Notes: generated from the sequence alone by a model not told the origin. DNA of 64,000 bases from Symsagittifera roscoffensis (GCF_963678635.1 NC_087065.1:26743254-26807253), one strand, 5' to 3'; shown: positions 31,993 through 44,460, numbered from the stretch's first letter. Translations and numbers: made by a program.

Positions 31993-32587
31993 TATTGGAG
32001 ATTACTTATTTCTCAAGAAATACCGTATCAGATTATAACTCAAAAAATACCGTATCAGAATAAAACTCAAGAAACTACCGAAGCACAGCGTAGTTACTAG
32101 ATCCTCACTGCTACCCTCGCTTTTTGAACGTATTCGCCTTAGTGTGGTTCTTCTTGATTTTTAATCAATATCAATCTGAAAATAAAATGAAGTTTTAAGC
32201 CTGTCCATTTTTTTACCACTGATGTAATCCCCCTCCCAAGCTTCTAAACTTTTTCTTGAACAGTCTTGATAAAATAATTTTTTCATTGGTCAGTCCATTA
32301 CTTGCCCCAGTGAGCGAATCATTATATTCGCATTCACCATTTCAAGTGTTTAATTAAATTTAACATCATGCAGATCTGTTTATGGTTTTATACTTAATGA
32401 AATTTGGATCAATCTAATTTGGATCAAAATAAGCACCGTGTAATTTGGATCAATATAAATTAATTTCAATGTCATGAGCTTTAATAAAAACCCGATCTTA
32501 TGCAGTATACCGTACCCCTTAACTCAAGACCCTTGTGTCCACTCAAGGCTCAAGACCCAACTCAAGACCCTTGTATCCACTCGAGAC
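31993..32587 (-). repeat. LTR-like region (right arm)
   Basis: Mirror of 28,201-28,795, with the TATAAAA box at 32,386-32,392 on the minus strand and the same TTGATCCAAATT repeats. It separates the macro-like frame (32,588) from the gag start (31,992). Confidence 0.4.
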
Positions 32588-32985
32588 TCAAGCAAGGCTC
32601 AGATAATATTTCTTGTGTAGATGTGTTCCTATCTCCGTTTCCGCGAAGACCACGTGCTGGATAGCATACAGCTCTCGGGAATTCTGCATTTTTTCGGTGT
32701 AAACTGGTATCGAGAGTTCCTTTACTCCCCTTTCTACCAGAAAGTCCCTTATTCGCTTCAAGGCAAGTACCAGATAATCAAGATCCACCCACCACATTCC
32801 TTTCACTGACCCTCGTCACCAAAAAGCACAAGTATAGGCATGGCACCTGTGAAACTGAACAGAAACTCAACTTTTTGATACTCTCTTTTGAAATCTCCCT
32901 CAAATCTGGTGTTGAAGCTCATACCTACTGTTATGCAGATCGCACTGGTCTTGTCTGACAAAATGAAATCGCTGTTCGTGATCAA
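32588..32985 (-). pseudogene. Macro-domain-like block of gypsy polyprotein (right arm)
   Basis: The same two overlapping frames as at 27,803-28,200, with unchanged protein wording. The frameshift between them is present here too, so it predates the duplication or was inherited by both alleles. Confidence 0.4.
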
Positions 32986-33079
32986 GATGTTCTCCGAATA
33001 CTCATTTGGTTTATCACATTTGGTCTTAAAACTTCTTCCAATGGTGGGCTCAACTTCCTCCCTGCTCCACTTTCAGACT

Positions 33080-34320
33080 TCAGGTTTCTCTCGTTTCCTT
33101 GAGTTTCGCTATCATCAAATGTTTGGTATGGATATGTCCTACCCCCACTCCCCGGACAAAAATGTTTATCGAAGTCCCCGTCGATGGCGCTGAGCTCAAG
33201 TTATCTGATGGTATGTCTAGTAGTTGGTCCTTCGCTGTCCAGCCAAACAATGGGTTTCTTTCCTTCACATGTTTGGCTGCAAAAACGTCGACTTGTTGCT
33301 TGCTTTGTTCCCCCTTTTCGTCCGTTGGCAGGCCATATTTCTACTCTAGAATCCTCAAGTTCATAGGCTCCTTATTTTCTGTTTTTCTCTGTTCTAGATC
33401 CATCTCTCGTTCTGGCATACAGTGCTTCTCCTGCCAGAAGTGTTCATTATCGTCAATTATCTGCCACTCCTTGTCATTGACTAAGTCACTCATGCTCGCC
33501 AAGTCTGCCCGTACCTCAACCGGCTTTATCTTGTCAATCAAGAAGTCATCGACATATCTATTGTATCTCATGCTGGTCCTTTTGCGCCCACCTCTTCTCG
33601 TCTCCATGTCATGGCCTTGTCTGGTTCTATCCACTGTGGCACCTCGTTCTGCTCAGGCTCATCCCAATCTTCTTCTGCAAAAGAGCCTTCGTCCGAGTGG
33701 ACTTCTATCTTTTCATTGTCACCCCTGCTCATGATCTCGTTGCCATCATACTTCTCTCCGGTGCCCTTCTCGTTTACCCCACATGCCGGTTCCATTATCA
33801 GGTACTCTAGCACTTCCATGTTTTGAGGCACACACCAATCTTCCGGTGACGTGACATGAGGCTTCATGTTTTCATAGTGCGCGGCGCGTCTTGTGCTCAA
33901 CCTTGCAGGTGTACCTCCGTTATCATGAATGCTCCTTTCCATTTCTCCAATAACTTCTTTGTTCCCTTCGGAGGGATGCCGTTCTGAAATACCCAGACAT
34001 ACTGTCCCACAGTATACGGTTTTTCTTGTAGTTTTCTCAGCGTACTTTTTGCGTTGTCTCATCTGTGCTTGAATAGTGTTCCTTCTACACAGTTCATCCA
34101 ACTCTTGTTGTCTTTTGATTGCTTCCCCTCACCTAGCCTTGGGGTGAAGTCTTTTGCCCTTTGCATTCCGGGTAGAAAACTTCAAGGGCCTCGACTTTTC
34201 TCTGCCTGTCAGCATCATGAACGAACTGATCCCCGTCGTCGAGTAATGCGTGATGTTGTATGATCCCACTACTTGCGGCAAGTACTTATCCCAATCCGTC
34301 ATTTAGCTCGAGCAGTATAC
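33080..34320 (-). pseudogene. Gypsy integrase C-terminal region and acidic extension (right arm)
   Basis: 34,101-33,568 is open for 177 codons (CRRNTIQAQMRQRKKYAEKT, then RRAAHYENMKPHVTSPEDWC, then an acidic tail), longer than in the left arm because a stop there is a Glu codon here. 33,634-33,341 and 33,268-33,080 continue in other frames (MRYNRYVDDFLIDKIK, NIFVRGVGVGHIHTKHL). It lies between the integrase core and the macro-like block. Confidence 0.6.
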
Positions 34321-34329
34321 ACCAGTATC

Positions 34330-34690
34330 CTATTTGGCCTTTTCACCAGTCTGTGGGTGGTAAGTCGTTAAAAGTGGTTGGGCGATGTGAGATCTTTTCA
34401 TCAATTCTTTCGTTAGGTCCCCTACGAAGGCCTTCTCGTTGTCTGACTGAAAGATCGTGGGACAACCGTATCTTGAGAACCAGTGTGTGATTAAGTGGTC
34501 GCACGTTTCTTCAGCAGAGACCGTTTGACACGGTACTGCTTCCGCAAGTTTCGTGAAGTGGTCTATCATTACCAGTATCTGATTATATCCTGTTTCTGTC
34601 ATGCAGACTGTTTGGTGGTCTATCTGCACGACTTCATTGAACTCTGAGCGTTGCACCGACTTAAGTGGGAACTGTTTGAACTGCATGACA
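34330..34690 (-). pseudogene. Gypsy integrase core (right arm)
   Basis: 118 codons with VQIDHQTV, MIDHFTKLAEAVPC, FSRYGCPTIFQSDNEKAF and LTTYHPQTGEK, then a stop. Compared with the left arm, 82 bp are missing next to 34,672, which removes the end of the zinc domain and shifts the upstream frame. Small changes elsewhere (V to S, T to I, K to E) mark allele-like divergence. Confidence 0.75.
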
Positions 34691-34699
34691 GCTCCCTGA

Positions 34700-36076
34700 A
34701 GCGTTTCCTTGATACTGCTATCATTTCGAGTTCTTCTCCTCCATTTGCATCGTCACAGTTTAAGTTGAATGTTCCAGACGAGGGGTCCTTTTTTCATTTC
34801 TCTATTCTGATTCGTCCTCTTTGCTTCTGCTAGTATCATGCACTCGTCCGCCTCTTCTGACTCCCCGAACAAATTTTCTCCTGCACACACTTCTTCATTC
34901 AACAACCGCTCCCCGGACACGTGATCTGCTCCGAGCTCTTCAGCCTCTTCTTTGAATGGTTTTTTACCTCCTCAGTGTTGTTTAATATTCAACTAGCGAG
35001 AAACTGCTGGTCGAAATCTCGGTCTGGAAAAAATCTTCCAACATTTTTCCAATTCAAGCGATGCAGCGAGTCGTCAAAACAATCACTATACCTTATCATA
35101 TAATTACCAATCCCGACTTGTTTCTTACCTGACCAAAGCTAACTCTCAAATATTAGTCCAATCACCAAAAAAAGGAATCAAAGCAACAATTAACATCTAC
35201 GGGTCAATATCGCTACTTAACCTCGCATCTAAATTTTTGAAAAATTTTCTTCTTTGGTCTAAATGCCCATTTTGAACCAATTTTCATAACAAATTGAGTT
35301 TCGTGCAAGAAAGTAAGATATCAATTTTTTTTCATCGCGGCACTGTTAACTCAGCTAGAAGTTTAAAACAAGAGGTAAATTCATTTGAGCACGGTTTATT
35401 GGTTGAAAAGCTAGAAACATTTGATATCCTGCAAAATGATTAAGCTCTTCATATTTATCCTAGGATAAATTCTTATTTATCCTAGTCTTTTCTCGGTTTT
35501 TACAAAGTAAATTATCATTCTGTGCCACATCTATATTTGTTAGCGCCGTAATATGGTGTTGATGTTTTTCAGTGGATGGTGTTGGTGTTAGCTCCGTAAT
35601 ATAGCGATGATGTTTTTGGTATGGTGATAATCAATGAGGGTTTTTTCAGGGCTTTCATTTATAAAAGCCATTTTTGAAAGGATTTAAACAAAAGGAACTC
35701 TAGGTTCCTGATACCAAGTGTAAAAAATTGTTATTCTAAAGGCGATGATTGATCATCAAAAGGAAGATTTTTAGAGAAGTTCTGGATGCCAAATAACCCC
35801 GGTAAAGAGTAAAAGGAATAAAAGTATATTAAAATTTACAGTTTATATTAGAAAGCTAACAATCTTAACTAGAAACCTCCCCTAATTTTGATTAGCTATG
35901 AAGAGTTTTAGAAAACTACTCGGCTCAAAGTCAACTCCGATTTTGGTATTTTGCTTCGCAAAACAATTGTTAATCAAATTTTGTCTTTAGCTAACTAGAT
36001 TTCGGGTTGTTTTGAAATTAAATGATTGCATGGCTAAGATTTCTGGTTTCGCCATGAGTAGTGGTAGCTCAGACTT
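34700..36076. other. Intergenic, mirror of 24.6-26.0 kb
   Basis: Carries the out-of-frame upstream acidic part of the gypsy ORF (34,700-34,920), then AT-rich sequence with the same ATTTATCCTAGGATAAAT palindrome. No independent gene is seen. Confidence 0.45.
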
Positions 36077-36304
36077 TTAGGCAAACAATATAGACGTTTT
36101 GGCTGTTTTCGGTATCCGTACACCCTCTGATAAGCCTTGTTTTTCTTCTTCGTTGAAACGAAAACTTTCATTCATTTTATCGACGAAAAAAGCTGCAACT
36201 TGTGTCAAGTCGCTGTAGAAGTGTCTAGTTATTTCTTTTGTGGCTGTAGAAGTTTTTTGTGCTAGGTCTGTTTTTTTCCCAACTTTCCTCAACGTCCGTT
36301 TCAT
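36077..36304 (-). CDS. Uncharacterised small ORF, right copy
   Basis: 75 codons, matching the left-arm ORF at 24,403-24,630 apart from Gly instead of Glu at residue 9. No domain recognised and no membrane segment. Weak evidence for a real gene. Confidence 0.25.
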   Translation of the reverse strand: MKRTLRKVGKKTDLAQKTSTATKEITRHFYSDLTQVAAFFVDKMNESFRFNEEEKQGLSEGVRIPKTAKTSILFA

Positions 36305-36659
36305 TAACTATGGAGCCAAACATACAGTGAAATCGATATAACAAGTATCAGTTTGAAACGTCCGTTTCAATTTCAATTTTTATATTTCAATTGTTCTTTA
36401 CATGCAGAAAATTGTTTTTGGCCCCAAACGGGACAAGGCCTACGCTATTTTGATAAACGAAATAAATGTTCTAATAAATATTTTGTTCCATGGGTAGAAA
36501 AACGGAGTGTCAAGTAAATAATAACTTTACCAATTGTAGAGTACAACATGTACTACAATAAGAGAACACAATTAATTTGAAAACTTCATTTCTGATTTTA
36601 AAAAGGATAATTGTAAAAGCAGCACAGCAACTTCCCACCACACTAATTCGAGAGAAAAA

Positions 36660-38330
36660 ATTCAAATTAAAAAAACTTTTTTGACTTTCTGGTCAAGTTT
36701 TTTTTAGAAAGGCACCCAAAATAGATGATAACGCAAAACAGCCTTTTAATCCTCATCACGATTATCACTTTAATATATCCCACTTGACCCTATACAAGCT
36801 TTCTGCAGACAAAATTGAGGAAAAAACATACCTAGCACAAAAAAACTTTCCCACTACGTGAAAGGATCGGAACAGAAAAATTATGTTTTGAAATGACAAA
36901 AAATGGCTTAACTTATGTTTATTTTCAAACAAAGCAATTCCATTATATCAGGCTTATTTTATGGTACTTTTCTTTATCTTTCTGAAATCAGCTCCTGTGT
37001 CAGAACAATATCCAACAATATCAAAACGAATTACATATTTTCTCTGAATAGGAAATTTTGAAAAGTGTGGAGAGGAGATTGCTAGGTAGCAGTGAATGGC
37101 TATCTAAAACGCAGCCAACTGAAAGTACGAAAAGAGTTATGAACGCAAGTAAACGGAAAAAAACACTGACTTCGTTGAAAAAAGCTGAAATTTTTGAATT
37201 TCGAAGAAAATAGATGCCCCTTCAGCTCTTTGAATTTTTAGAACAATTTATGATGAGCGCATTTTTGAAAAATTAACTCAACTTGAGAAAACTCGATCAA
37301 TAGGTAAAGTTTTTAGTCCGCTGGAAATCTAAAAATTAAATTCCACTTTCGAAACTAGAAATCGTTCACGTTTTTAGCGCCATTTCCACAATCGTATTTG
37401 GAGAGTGCTATTTACGTCACTTTCAGCAGATGAATTTCAATTGAGCTCAAAACGTGCAAATTTACCAAAGTGCATTCACAAATGCATTAATATGTATGAA
37501 TGCACATCTGTAGTTCTTAGAGAATTTCAAGACCTATACTACGTTCATTACTCTTATAAAAAAGCTTCTAAGGACTGCCTTAATTTGGAAAATTTACAAC
37601 TCGTAAACATCCAGGTACCCTTTTTACACCAAGTATGCAACTTTCTTGCTTATCATCAAAATTCACTATCCTTCAAAGCTTGTTATCAATAAAGCCAGGA
37701 TAAAATTTGGTTCATCACCCAGGCGTGGTAACAAAATGCTTCAATCTTTGGGGAAAAAAACGAAGAATTTGACGGGAAATTTGGCAATCAAATTTTCGAA
37801 AATCGACTAACAACATGCCAATTTTTATAAATAAACAATTAGCGAGTGGCAACTGACTCGTCAAAACTTGGGTAAATTCACGTAATAACGAAAACAAAAT
37901 TTTTCTCTAGGAAAACTTTGATCTATGACTTTCTGGTCAAGTTTTTTTAGAAAGGCGCCCAAAATAGATGAAAAACGCAAAACAACCTTTCAATCCTCAT
38001 CACGATTATCATGGCTTGAACATATCACACTCGACCTTCTACAAGCTTTCATCAAAATTCGCTATCCTTCAAAGCTTGTCATCAATAAAACCAGGGAAAA
38101 ATTAGGTTCATCACCCAGGCGTGGTAACAAAATGCTTCAATCTTTGGGGGAAAAAACGAAACATTTGACGGGAAATTCGCCAATCAAATTTTCGAAAATC
38201 GACTAACAACATGCTAATTTTCATCAATTAAATACTTAGCAAGCGGCAACTGAGCCGTCAAAACTTGGGTAAATTCACGTAAAAGCGAAAACAAAATTGT
38301 TCTCGTGGAAAACTTTGACCTATGAGTTCG
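36660..38330. repeat. Direct repeat cluster (right arm)
   Basis: Mirror of the 22.38-24.03 kb repeats. The two main units lie at about 37,680-37,922 and 38,050-38,330, with a partial unit near 36,690-36,800. One poly-A run differs by a base from the left arm, which changes the length of the overlapping shadow ORF. Confidence 0.6.
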
Positions 38331-39336
38331 ATTCAAAGAAATTTTTAACCATTTTTGGCTATCTGGGGAGGAGCATAATATTCATGTTTCCAAAAAAAGG
38401 TCACTAAGCGGATAAAATATAAGCCGATGTCCTTGGGCCGAATAGTTTTCAAGCAAAAAAAATGGGAAATATATGAAGTCACGGTCAGTTATATTACAAA
38501 TTGCAGGAGTATATCAAAATACAAAAGCAGCTACTTAGAAAAACGCGTGTAGCAGAAAAAAAACTTTTCTTAACTGTGGCAACTAAGCCGAAAAAACATA
38601 CGCAGACAAACAGGCCCCAAGGTGCTGTTTAAAACTCCCAACTAAGTGAGCTGGATACTCCAGGAATTTTGAACTAATTGTGAAACAAGTGATTCAATTG
38701 ATTCCGTTTAATAAGGTGTTAACCCGAAAAAAGTAAACATCGTAATTTGTAACGATTGCTAATCGCAAGCGTAATAACAGACAATAACAAATTAACCTAA
38801 TTCTACACAGGCGAAGCAGTACCTCACACATGCAAAAAAAACGGTAGAGCTCTGAATTTCAAGAAATTTTTTGGCTGACATTTTTGATTTTACGAAACTA
38901 GATCTCTGCCTTATTTCTTTAATTTCACCTAAAATTTCAGTTAAAATGCCTTGTTGAAACCTAAAATATCTTTTAAAAAGAGCATTGGAAGTATAACAGA
39001 ACCAAACGCTATAGTCTGGTACGCTCTATTTCTTTTTGGGCCGCGTGTTTGAACGACAAAGTCATTATTCGCCTAAATAAGTTGAGATTGAAAGTTGACC
39101 TTTGGCTCTACGAAGCTACTTTAAAACGCCGTTAAAAAAAGCTGAACTCGCGTATGACAAAACTGAAATTAAATATTGCACAAGGTTACTATCATATCAC
39201 AATGAATCAGAAACATACACTTTAACATTGATCGATTTTTGAACTAAGTATTGTATAAACGCGAAAAGCATCAAGCGAAACCTTTTACATTAGTTTGTTC
39301 ATCATGAGAATAATTCCCACATATAGACAAATCAGT
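38331..39336. other. Intergenic downstream of dUTPase (right arm)
   Basis: Mirror of 21,367-22,380. AT-rich, no gene or repeat recognised. Confidence 0.4.
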
Positions 39337-39912
39337 TCATTTTGTGCCAGTTGATCCAAAACCTCCTTCACCTCTCTTAGTTTCGTCAACCGAATCTACT
39401 TTTTCAATTGAGGGGTACCAAATTCGTTCACACACTAATTGAGCAATTCGCATGCCTTTCGTGACCAGGAAATCCTCATCGGACAAATTGAACATCACAA
39501 CTTTGATCTCACCTCGATAGTCTTCGTCAACTACTCCAGCGCCAACATCCAGTGCATGCTTCACGGCCAGACCGGACCTAGGTGCAATACGTCCATAGCA
39601 ATTTTCTGGTAACATGATTTTGATCCCAGTTGAGACCAACTGCTTTCCTCTTTTTGGTATGGTTACATCAACGGCGCTGAACAAATCGTATCCGGCTGAC
39701 TTTTCAGAACCCCTCACTGGCATTTGAGCATCTTGGTTCATCAACTCAACCCGGAGTATTGGATTAAACTGAGTAGATTGCGTATCCGTAGATGCCTGAG
39801 TCATATCTTGACCATTTGGAACAGTGGTAAGAGGCTCCCGGGTACTTTCAAGGTTTCGCTTCTTGGCAGGTGATTCAACAGCAGCTTGCAATTCAGCGAC
39901 AGTGGTTGACAT
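39337..39912 (-). CDS. DUT: dUTPase, right copy
   Basis: 191 residues, same protein as the left copy, all five trimeric-dUTPase motifs intact (AGYDL, PRSGLA, GVVDEDYRGE, RIAQLV, RGEGGFGSTG). The start at 39,912 is chosen for the same reason as on the left: the acceptor-like TTTTTTTCAG just upstream. Being coding-identical in both arms, it gives no sign of relaxed selection. If the fold-back is real, the gene is present twice in opposite orientation about 18 kb apart. Confidence 0.95.
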   Translation of the reverse strand: MSTTVAELQAAVESPAKKRNLESTREPLTTVPNGQDMTQASTDTQSTQFNPILRVELMNQDAQMPVRGSEKSAGYDLFSAVDVTIPKRGKQLVSTGIKIMLPENCYGRIAPRSGLAVKHALDVGAGVVDEDYRGEIKVVMFNLSDEDFLVTKGMRIAQLVCERIWYPSIEKVDSVDETKRGEGGFGSTGTK

Positions 39913-41850
39913 TATGGCCTGAAAAAAAACGACCAAAACTTTTATTAATCACCAACTACCATGACTGGAATTAGTGACAAATCCAAGGTACAATTGGAAA
40001 AAAACACGACTGATTTTTCTCCGAACAGATTAACTCTGTGAACCTCCTTCTTACTCAAATATTTTAGTTACGCAAACTCATAACTAATCTATTTTGAAAA
40101 TACTTTCTACTTTAATTATACGAAAGCCTATGGATCTCATGGAGTTAAGGTGTCTTGACATTTTGTTTTCCTCAGTCATAGAGAGCGCAAATCAGAATTT
40201 CACTGTGAACTCGAAAATAATGACTGAAAAATTTAAAAATAAAACTGAACAAGACTGCTCGTATATCAAGAAAAAGCACTGATTGTTCTGATTGCCTCTT
40301 AGAGCTGAAAATAATCAATATATTAGGAGGGAAAAAATTTTCTTTTAGTTTTGTTTTTCTTTAACCCCTTACATGCTGTGTAAATACAAAAGATGTATTT
40401 AGCGTCTTTCAATTTTGCGGCTTTCAATTTGTTCATGCATGCTTTGAACTCACTTTGACGCAGCACATTTTTTAATGATTCCGTATTTTGTTTCAAGGCT
40501 AATTATTCTACAAAAAAAATTTGGTCACGACCATTTGAAAAATGGGGAGGAACTTAGTATTCGGGTGTTTCAGTTTTTTCTATTTTTTGTTTTCCAAGCA
40601 AAATAGGCTACCACAAATAATCATCTGAGAGAGCTGAGTGATATCTCATACTAAAGCCCATACAGTCGTGATTCGAATGACGTTAAAAATTTCAAAAAAA
40701 AAATCCCATCGTCGAGAAAAACCGGTTTGAAATTTTGTTTTTCGTCCTAATTCGAGCGACCAAAGCGAGCGAGCAGGCTTACAATAGCTTACTTTGATAA
40801 CTTAAAAGCTTACAATAGCTTAATTTAAAACGTATTAACTTATTTTTACTCCAGTAACGTTGGTTTTTTTGAGTATTTAAGCGCTATTTTGGAATCAAAA
40901 ACTTCAAAAATAAAAAAAAAAACTTAAAACAATTTTTTCTTTGATTTTTTATTGTTTTTCTATTAAAAAATTCTTTTTTCACGTAGGTTACTTCACTAAG
41001 ACTGTCGAATATGCCTTATCTCTATTTTTTTTTCGTTCAGCTATTTTTTTATCACTTCACGCCGAAAAAAAGGACACCAATTTGACAAAAATTTATTGTT
41101 GTATTTTTTAAGACTGTGGTGGTAACATTCCGTGCTACTTGCACAGTAACCGGCTATCTTTGTATCTTTTTGCCGGCATTATGTTCTACGAGGATGTCAA
41201 AGTATCTGCGGCCAGTTTCATTTATTATCTGGGACAAGATGGCATTGGACAGGTTGTCATGTTGGGCAAGTTGCAACAGGACAAGTTGGGCAAGTTGCAA
41301 CAGGACAAGTTGGGACAAGGTGACTTGGGGCAAAGTGACATGTAACGGTATCAACAAGCCAAATTACTGTCTTCATTTCAATTTGAAATGATATAATTGG
41401 CCGCTTTGCTTTAACAGGACGAATTATATCGCGCCTTAATTATCCCAGTGCTCAAAATAATCATAAAGAGTTTGGTCTTTTAGCTAAATAGTCGAAACTT
41501 GACTTTTAACAAAAAAACCCAGCCGAAGTGTAAAATTTTCGTTATTTTCTTACAAGTCAGAAATTTGAAAAACCTAGTTACAACAGTTACCATATAGTAG
41601 AGCATTAAAGCTTTTAATCTAAATAGCTCGTTGCTGTGCGAGTTGTAAGGAATGTTGCTAACTCACCTCTCTTTGCGAAAAAAACCTTTGTCAGTTATTT
41701 AGAGCGGTGATGCATAATTATTAAAATTTCAATTAATTCTAAAGCTGTTTTTGTACATATGAACATATTTACATACACACGCGTAGAAAAATATTTTCTG
41801 CACGCTCAGAAGCTATTTCAAACTTTTCCTAGTCCAAGTTTTTGAGAAGC
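39913..41850. other. Intergenic between dUTPase and LRR gene (right arm)
   Basis: Mirror of 18,884-20,790. It contains the KLQQDKLG-coding 24-bp tandem repeat at about 41,250-41,345, and at about 41,535-41,563 a 29-bp segment flanked by AAA that the left arm lacks. No gene is seen. Confidence 0.5.
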
Positions 41851-43257
41851 TTAATCGTCATCTACGCTCATAGAAGCTGCAAACAATTTTGCTTCTTCTA
41901 GTCTAGTCCTACTGCTATTCCTAGCAGAACCAATTCTTGAAGTACCAGGCTGACTGCCTCTTAACTCAGGGGGCAGATGATTTGCCTCAGAGATTCTCGG
42001 AGGGTGCAAAGGCAAGGTATCCATCAGTCCTCGAATGGAATCGAATGTCCGAAGAATGTTCCGCTCATTTTCGTCCAAATTAATCGACAAACTGTTGATC
42101 TCGTTTTCCAATTGACGAACGGTAATCGCAGTTGAGGCACTAGCCGCCCTCTTGGCATACATTGCCGATTGCTCGTCTTTCGCGGCAAGGTAAGTCCCGT
42201 CGACCATTTCCATCTTTGGCAACACCTGCTTCAGTGCTTTTCTGTCTTCATTTGTGAAGTCGACAACACACGGGTTACCTTCAATATAGATTTCTCTGAC
42301 AGATGGACAGAATTTAAGGTATTCAAAATGCTTCCAGTCTGCAATATTGTTTTTTCTCACGTCCAAGTAGTCTAAATTCGGAAATTGTTTTCGAATGTAA
42401 TTTAAGTTGGTGAGTAAATTCGTACCCATGTGAAGCTCTGCTAGCTTTTTCAGATCTCCAAGCGGTTTCAATGAGGAAATTTTGTTATTGGTCAGCTTCA
42501 AAACTTGCAAATTTACCAGGCATGAAATGCCAGAAGCATCTTCGATTTGGTTGAAAGACAGATCTAACTCTACCAGAGTAACATTGCCACTGCAGTCAAC
42601 TTTCCTCAGACGATTCCCAATGGCTGAAAGGTCATTCAAAACAGAGGCAAACTTGAGCGCAGAAAGACTTTCAAGAAAGTTGTAACTGATATCCAAACTT
42701 TCTAAGTTGCGACAGTAGTTGAAATCTCGTGGCTCAATATGTGTCAAATGATTACTGTCAAGTCGTAGCGACTTGAGCTTTTTCTGGGATGCAAAACCGT
42801 CACTAATCGAATTGATTTTATTATGTTGCAAAGATATTGTTTCCAAATTGGTCAGATCAACAAGTCCTGAAACTGACGAAATCATGTTTCCGTACAGCTT
42901 CAGATCTTTCAGCGCCGAGTTTGTAAGGTTCTCTATTTTTGTGATGGTGTTACAGGAAAGATCTAGCGCCTTCAAATTGAAAAATTTCTCCATGTGTACA
43001 ATTTTTGTGATCCCACAAGCATGTAAATTGACTGACTCAACTGCCTTTGTATCTGACTCTCCTGCCTTTTCCAAAATCTCTTCTACCGTTATGTTGGAAA
43101 CTATCGCCTTAAAATTACTTGTCTTCACTTTTCCGGCCTTCGATATGTGCTCTTGTTTACTGTCGCCTTTTGCCTTGTGTTTGAGCTTGACTGTGTCTGA
43201 TATATTGGGGACATTTTGGTTCGGAATTGCAGGAACTTTCACAGGAGTTCGAACCAT
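41851..43257 (-). CDS. SDS22-like leucine-rich-repeat protein, complete right copy
   Basis: 468 residues. Residues 1-70 are polar and basic (VRTPVKVPAIPNQN, then many Lys). About 75-345 holds some ten leucine-rich repeats of SDS22 type. About 350-395 is a cap (VREIYIEGNPCVVD). The tail to 468 has a helical block (RQLENEINSLSINLDENERN) and a Ser/Arg-rich end finishing SVDDD. There is one visible amino-acid difference from the left copy (NTITKI against NAITKI). The start is taken at the ATG at 43,257, eleven bases after TTTCAG, an acceptor-like site. Probably a scaffold protein; ciliary LRR proteins have this shape, but no ortholog can be named from sequence alone. Confidence 0.9.
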   Translation of the reverse strand: MVRTPVKVPAIPNQNVPNISDTVKLKHKAKGDSKQEHISKAGKVKTSNFKAIVSNITVEEILEKAGESDTKAVESVNLHACGITKIVHMEKFFNLKALDLSCNTITKIENLTNSALKDLKLYGNMISSVSGLVDLTNLETISLQHNKINSISDGFASQKKLKSLRLDSNHLTHIEPRDFNYCRNLESLDISYNFLESLSALKFASVLNDLSAIGNRLRKVDCSGNVTLVELDLSFNQIEDASGISCLVNLQVLKLTNNKISSLKPLGDLKKLAELHMGTNLLTNLNYIRKQFPNLDYLDVRKNNIADWKHFEYLKFCPSVREIYIEGNPCVVDFTNEDRKALKQVLPKMEMVDGTYLAAKDEQSAMYAKRAASASTAITVRQLENEINSLSINLDENERNILRTFDSIRGLMDTLPLHPPRISEANHLPPELRGSQPGTSRIGSARNSSRTRLEEAKLFAASMSVDDD

Positions 43258-43516
43258 TATAATCCTGATCTGAAATCGAAAACTGATATTTTCTGATAAA
43301 ACTTCTAAAAACTGAAATTTTGACTGTATCTAACAAATTCTTCCCAAACGTTGAATGTTAAATAAACTATTCAAAAAAAAACAATCTATGATAATAAAGA
43401 ACTCGACCTCTGCCCACCCCAGTCACTTGCATTCGTAGATTCTCGGCTATGTCGCTTTGGATTGAATTGATTTTACCCAATATATAATCTCAGATATCAG
43501 GGCGAATGCAATTTAA
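43258..43516. other. Upstream region of the LRR gene
   Basis: Contains the acceptor-like CGATTTCAG on the minus strand just before the LRR ATG. Nothing else is recognised. This sequence has no counterpart on the left side because of the N gap. Confidence 0.45.
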
Positions 43517-44460
43517 ACACAGAGGCGAAGATGAGCTTCGCACCTCTTGCGATACAACACAAACAAAAAAAACATAAAAAGTCGAGAAAAAAAAAGAAAT
43601 ACGTTAAAAAATTTAAGGAACCAAACCGATCGTATGCTCAATAAAAGAAAACTAGGAGCCCACTCAATTTGGAAATAGCTGTTTGATATTTTGGTATTTG
43701 TTTGATTTATGCGGGATGAAATGGGTAATTTCAAAAATTTGACTTCTCCCGAAACTTAGTTGCTTCTCTACTAAAATAAGTGAGAAGAGCGAATTAAAAT
43801 TTTCAAAAACTTACTATCTTCCCAAATACATAAAATTTTCCTCACAAAAAAGAGTAGTCGTTTCTGTAGGAAAAATTCTCGCAACCGGATCTTTCGATTG
43901 AAACCTTCATCTCAAATTTGATAGGATAGTTTCTATGAAAACCATAAGTTCCTGCAAAACGGTCGAAAGTTCAAAAACTTGACTTTCCGAAATCTTTGTG
44001 CAATGAAAAAGTCGTGGCCGCTTAATTATAAAATATTACCAAAACCGGATTTCTCGACTGAACCTGAAAAATTAACCTCAGAATTGGCAGGGTAGTTTTC
44101 GAGAAAAGTTTAAAAACTTTCAAAATTAAGAAAAGACTGTTCCGCAAATCTACCTTTTAATTTAAAAAAATTTGGGCAGAGCCAGTTGAGCGGAAGGGAT
44201 TAGCACAATCTGTTGTTTCGATTGAACGCAAACACTCAAGATTTGAGAGTTTAGTTTTCGGAAAAAAAAACAAATAGTTTCAAAAGACGGTACAAAAACC
44301 AAATTTTGACTTTTCCGAGGGCCGAAACTTTTTGTAAAACAAATTTGGGCGTAGACGCTTATATAGGCGAGCTTCCTATATCGAGTTCGATCCATTGAAC
44401 CCAAAATCTCAGATATGAGAGAGAAGTTTTTCAGAAACCGAAAACAAATATCTGGGTCAA
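43517..44460. repeat. Degenerate repeat array, period about 150-175 bp
   Basis: Four diverged units begin near 43,852, 44,001, 44,163 and 44,336. Each contains a TCGATTGAAC-like string, then an ATCTCAGATTTGA-like string, then AGTTTTCGAAAA and a CTTTC-AAA region. A further part (43,517-43,850) is matched by 45,912-46,290. The 160-codon minus-strand ORF across the array is repeat-derived. Confidence 0.6.

Larger units (their letters stand above)
31819..43236 (-). repeat. Right arm of ~11.4-kb inverted duplication
   Basis: Reverse complement of 17,498-28,969, with scattered substitutions and indels. Unlike the left arm it continues without a gap into the first codons and upstream region of the LRR gene (43,237-43,257 and beyond), so its true outer limit is unknown: the similarity is cut only because the left side has N. 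Confidence 0.95.

Noticed and set aside
33099-33734. 211-codon plus-strand ORF (and its mirror 27,054-27,689)
   Set aside because: Antisense shadow of the acidic gypsy extension. Rich in Ser, Leu and Cys because the sense strand is rich in Glu and Lys codons.
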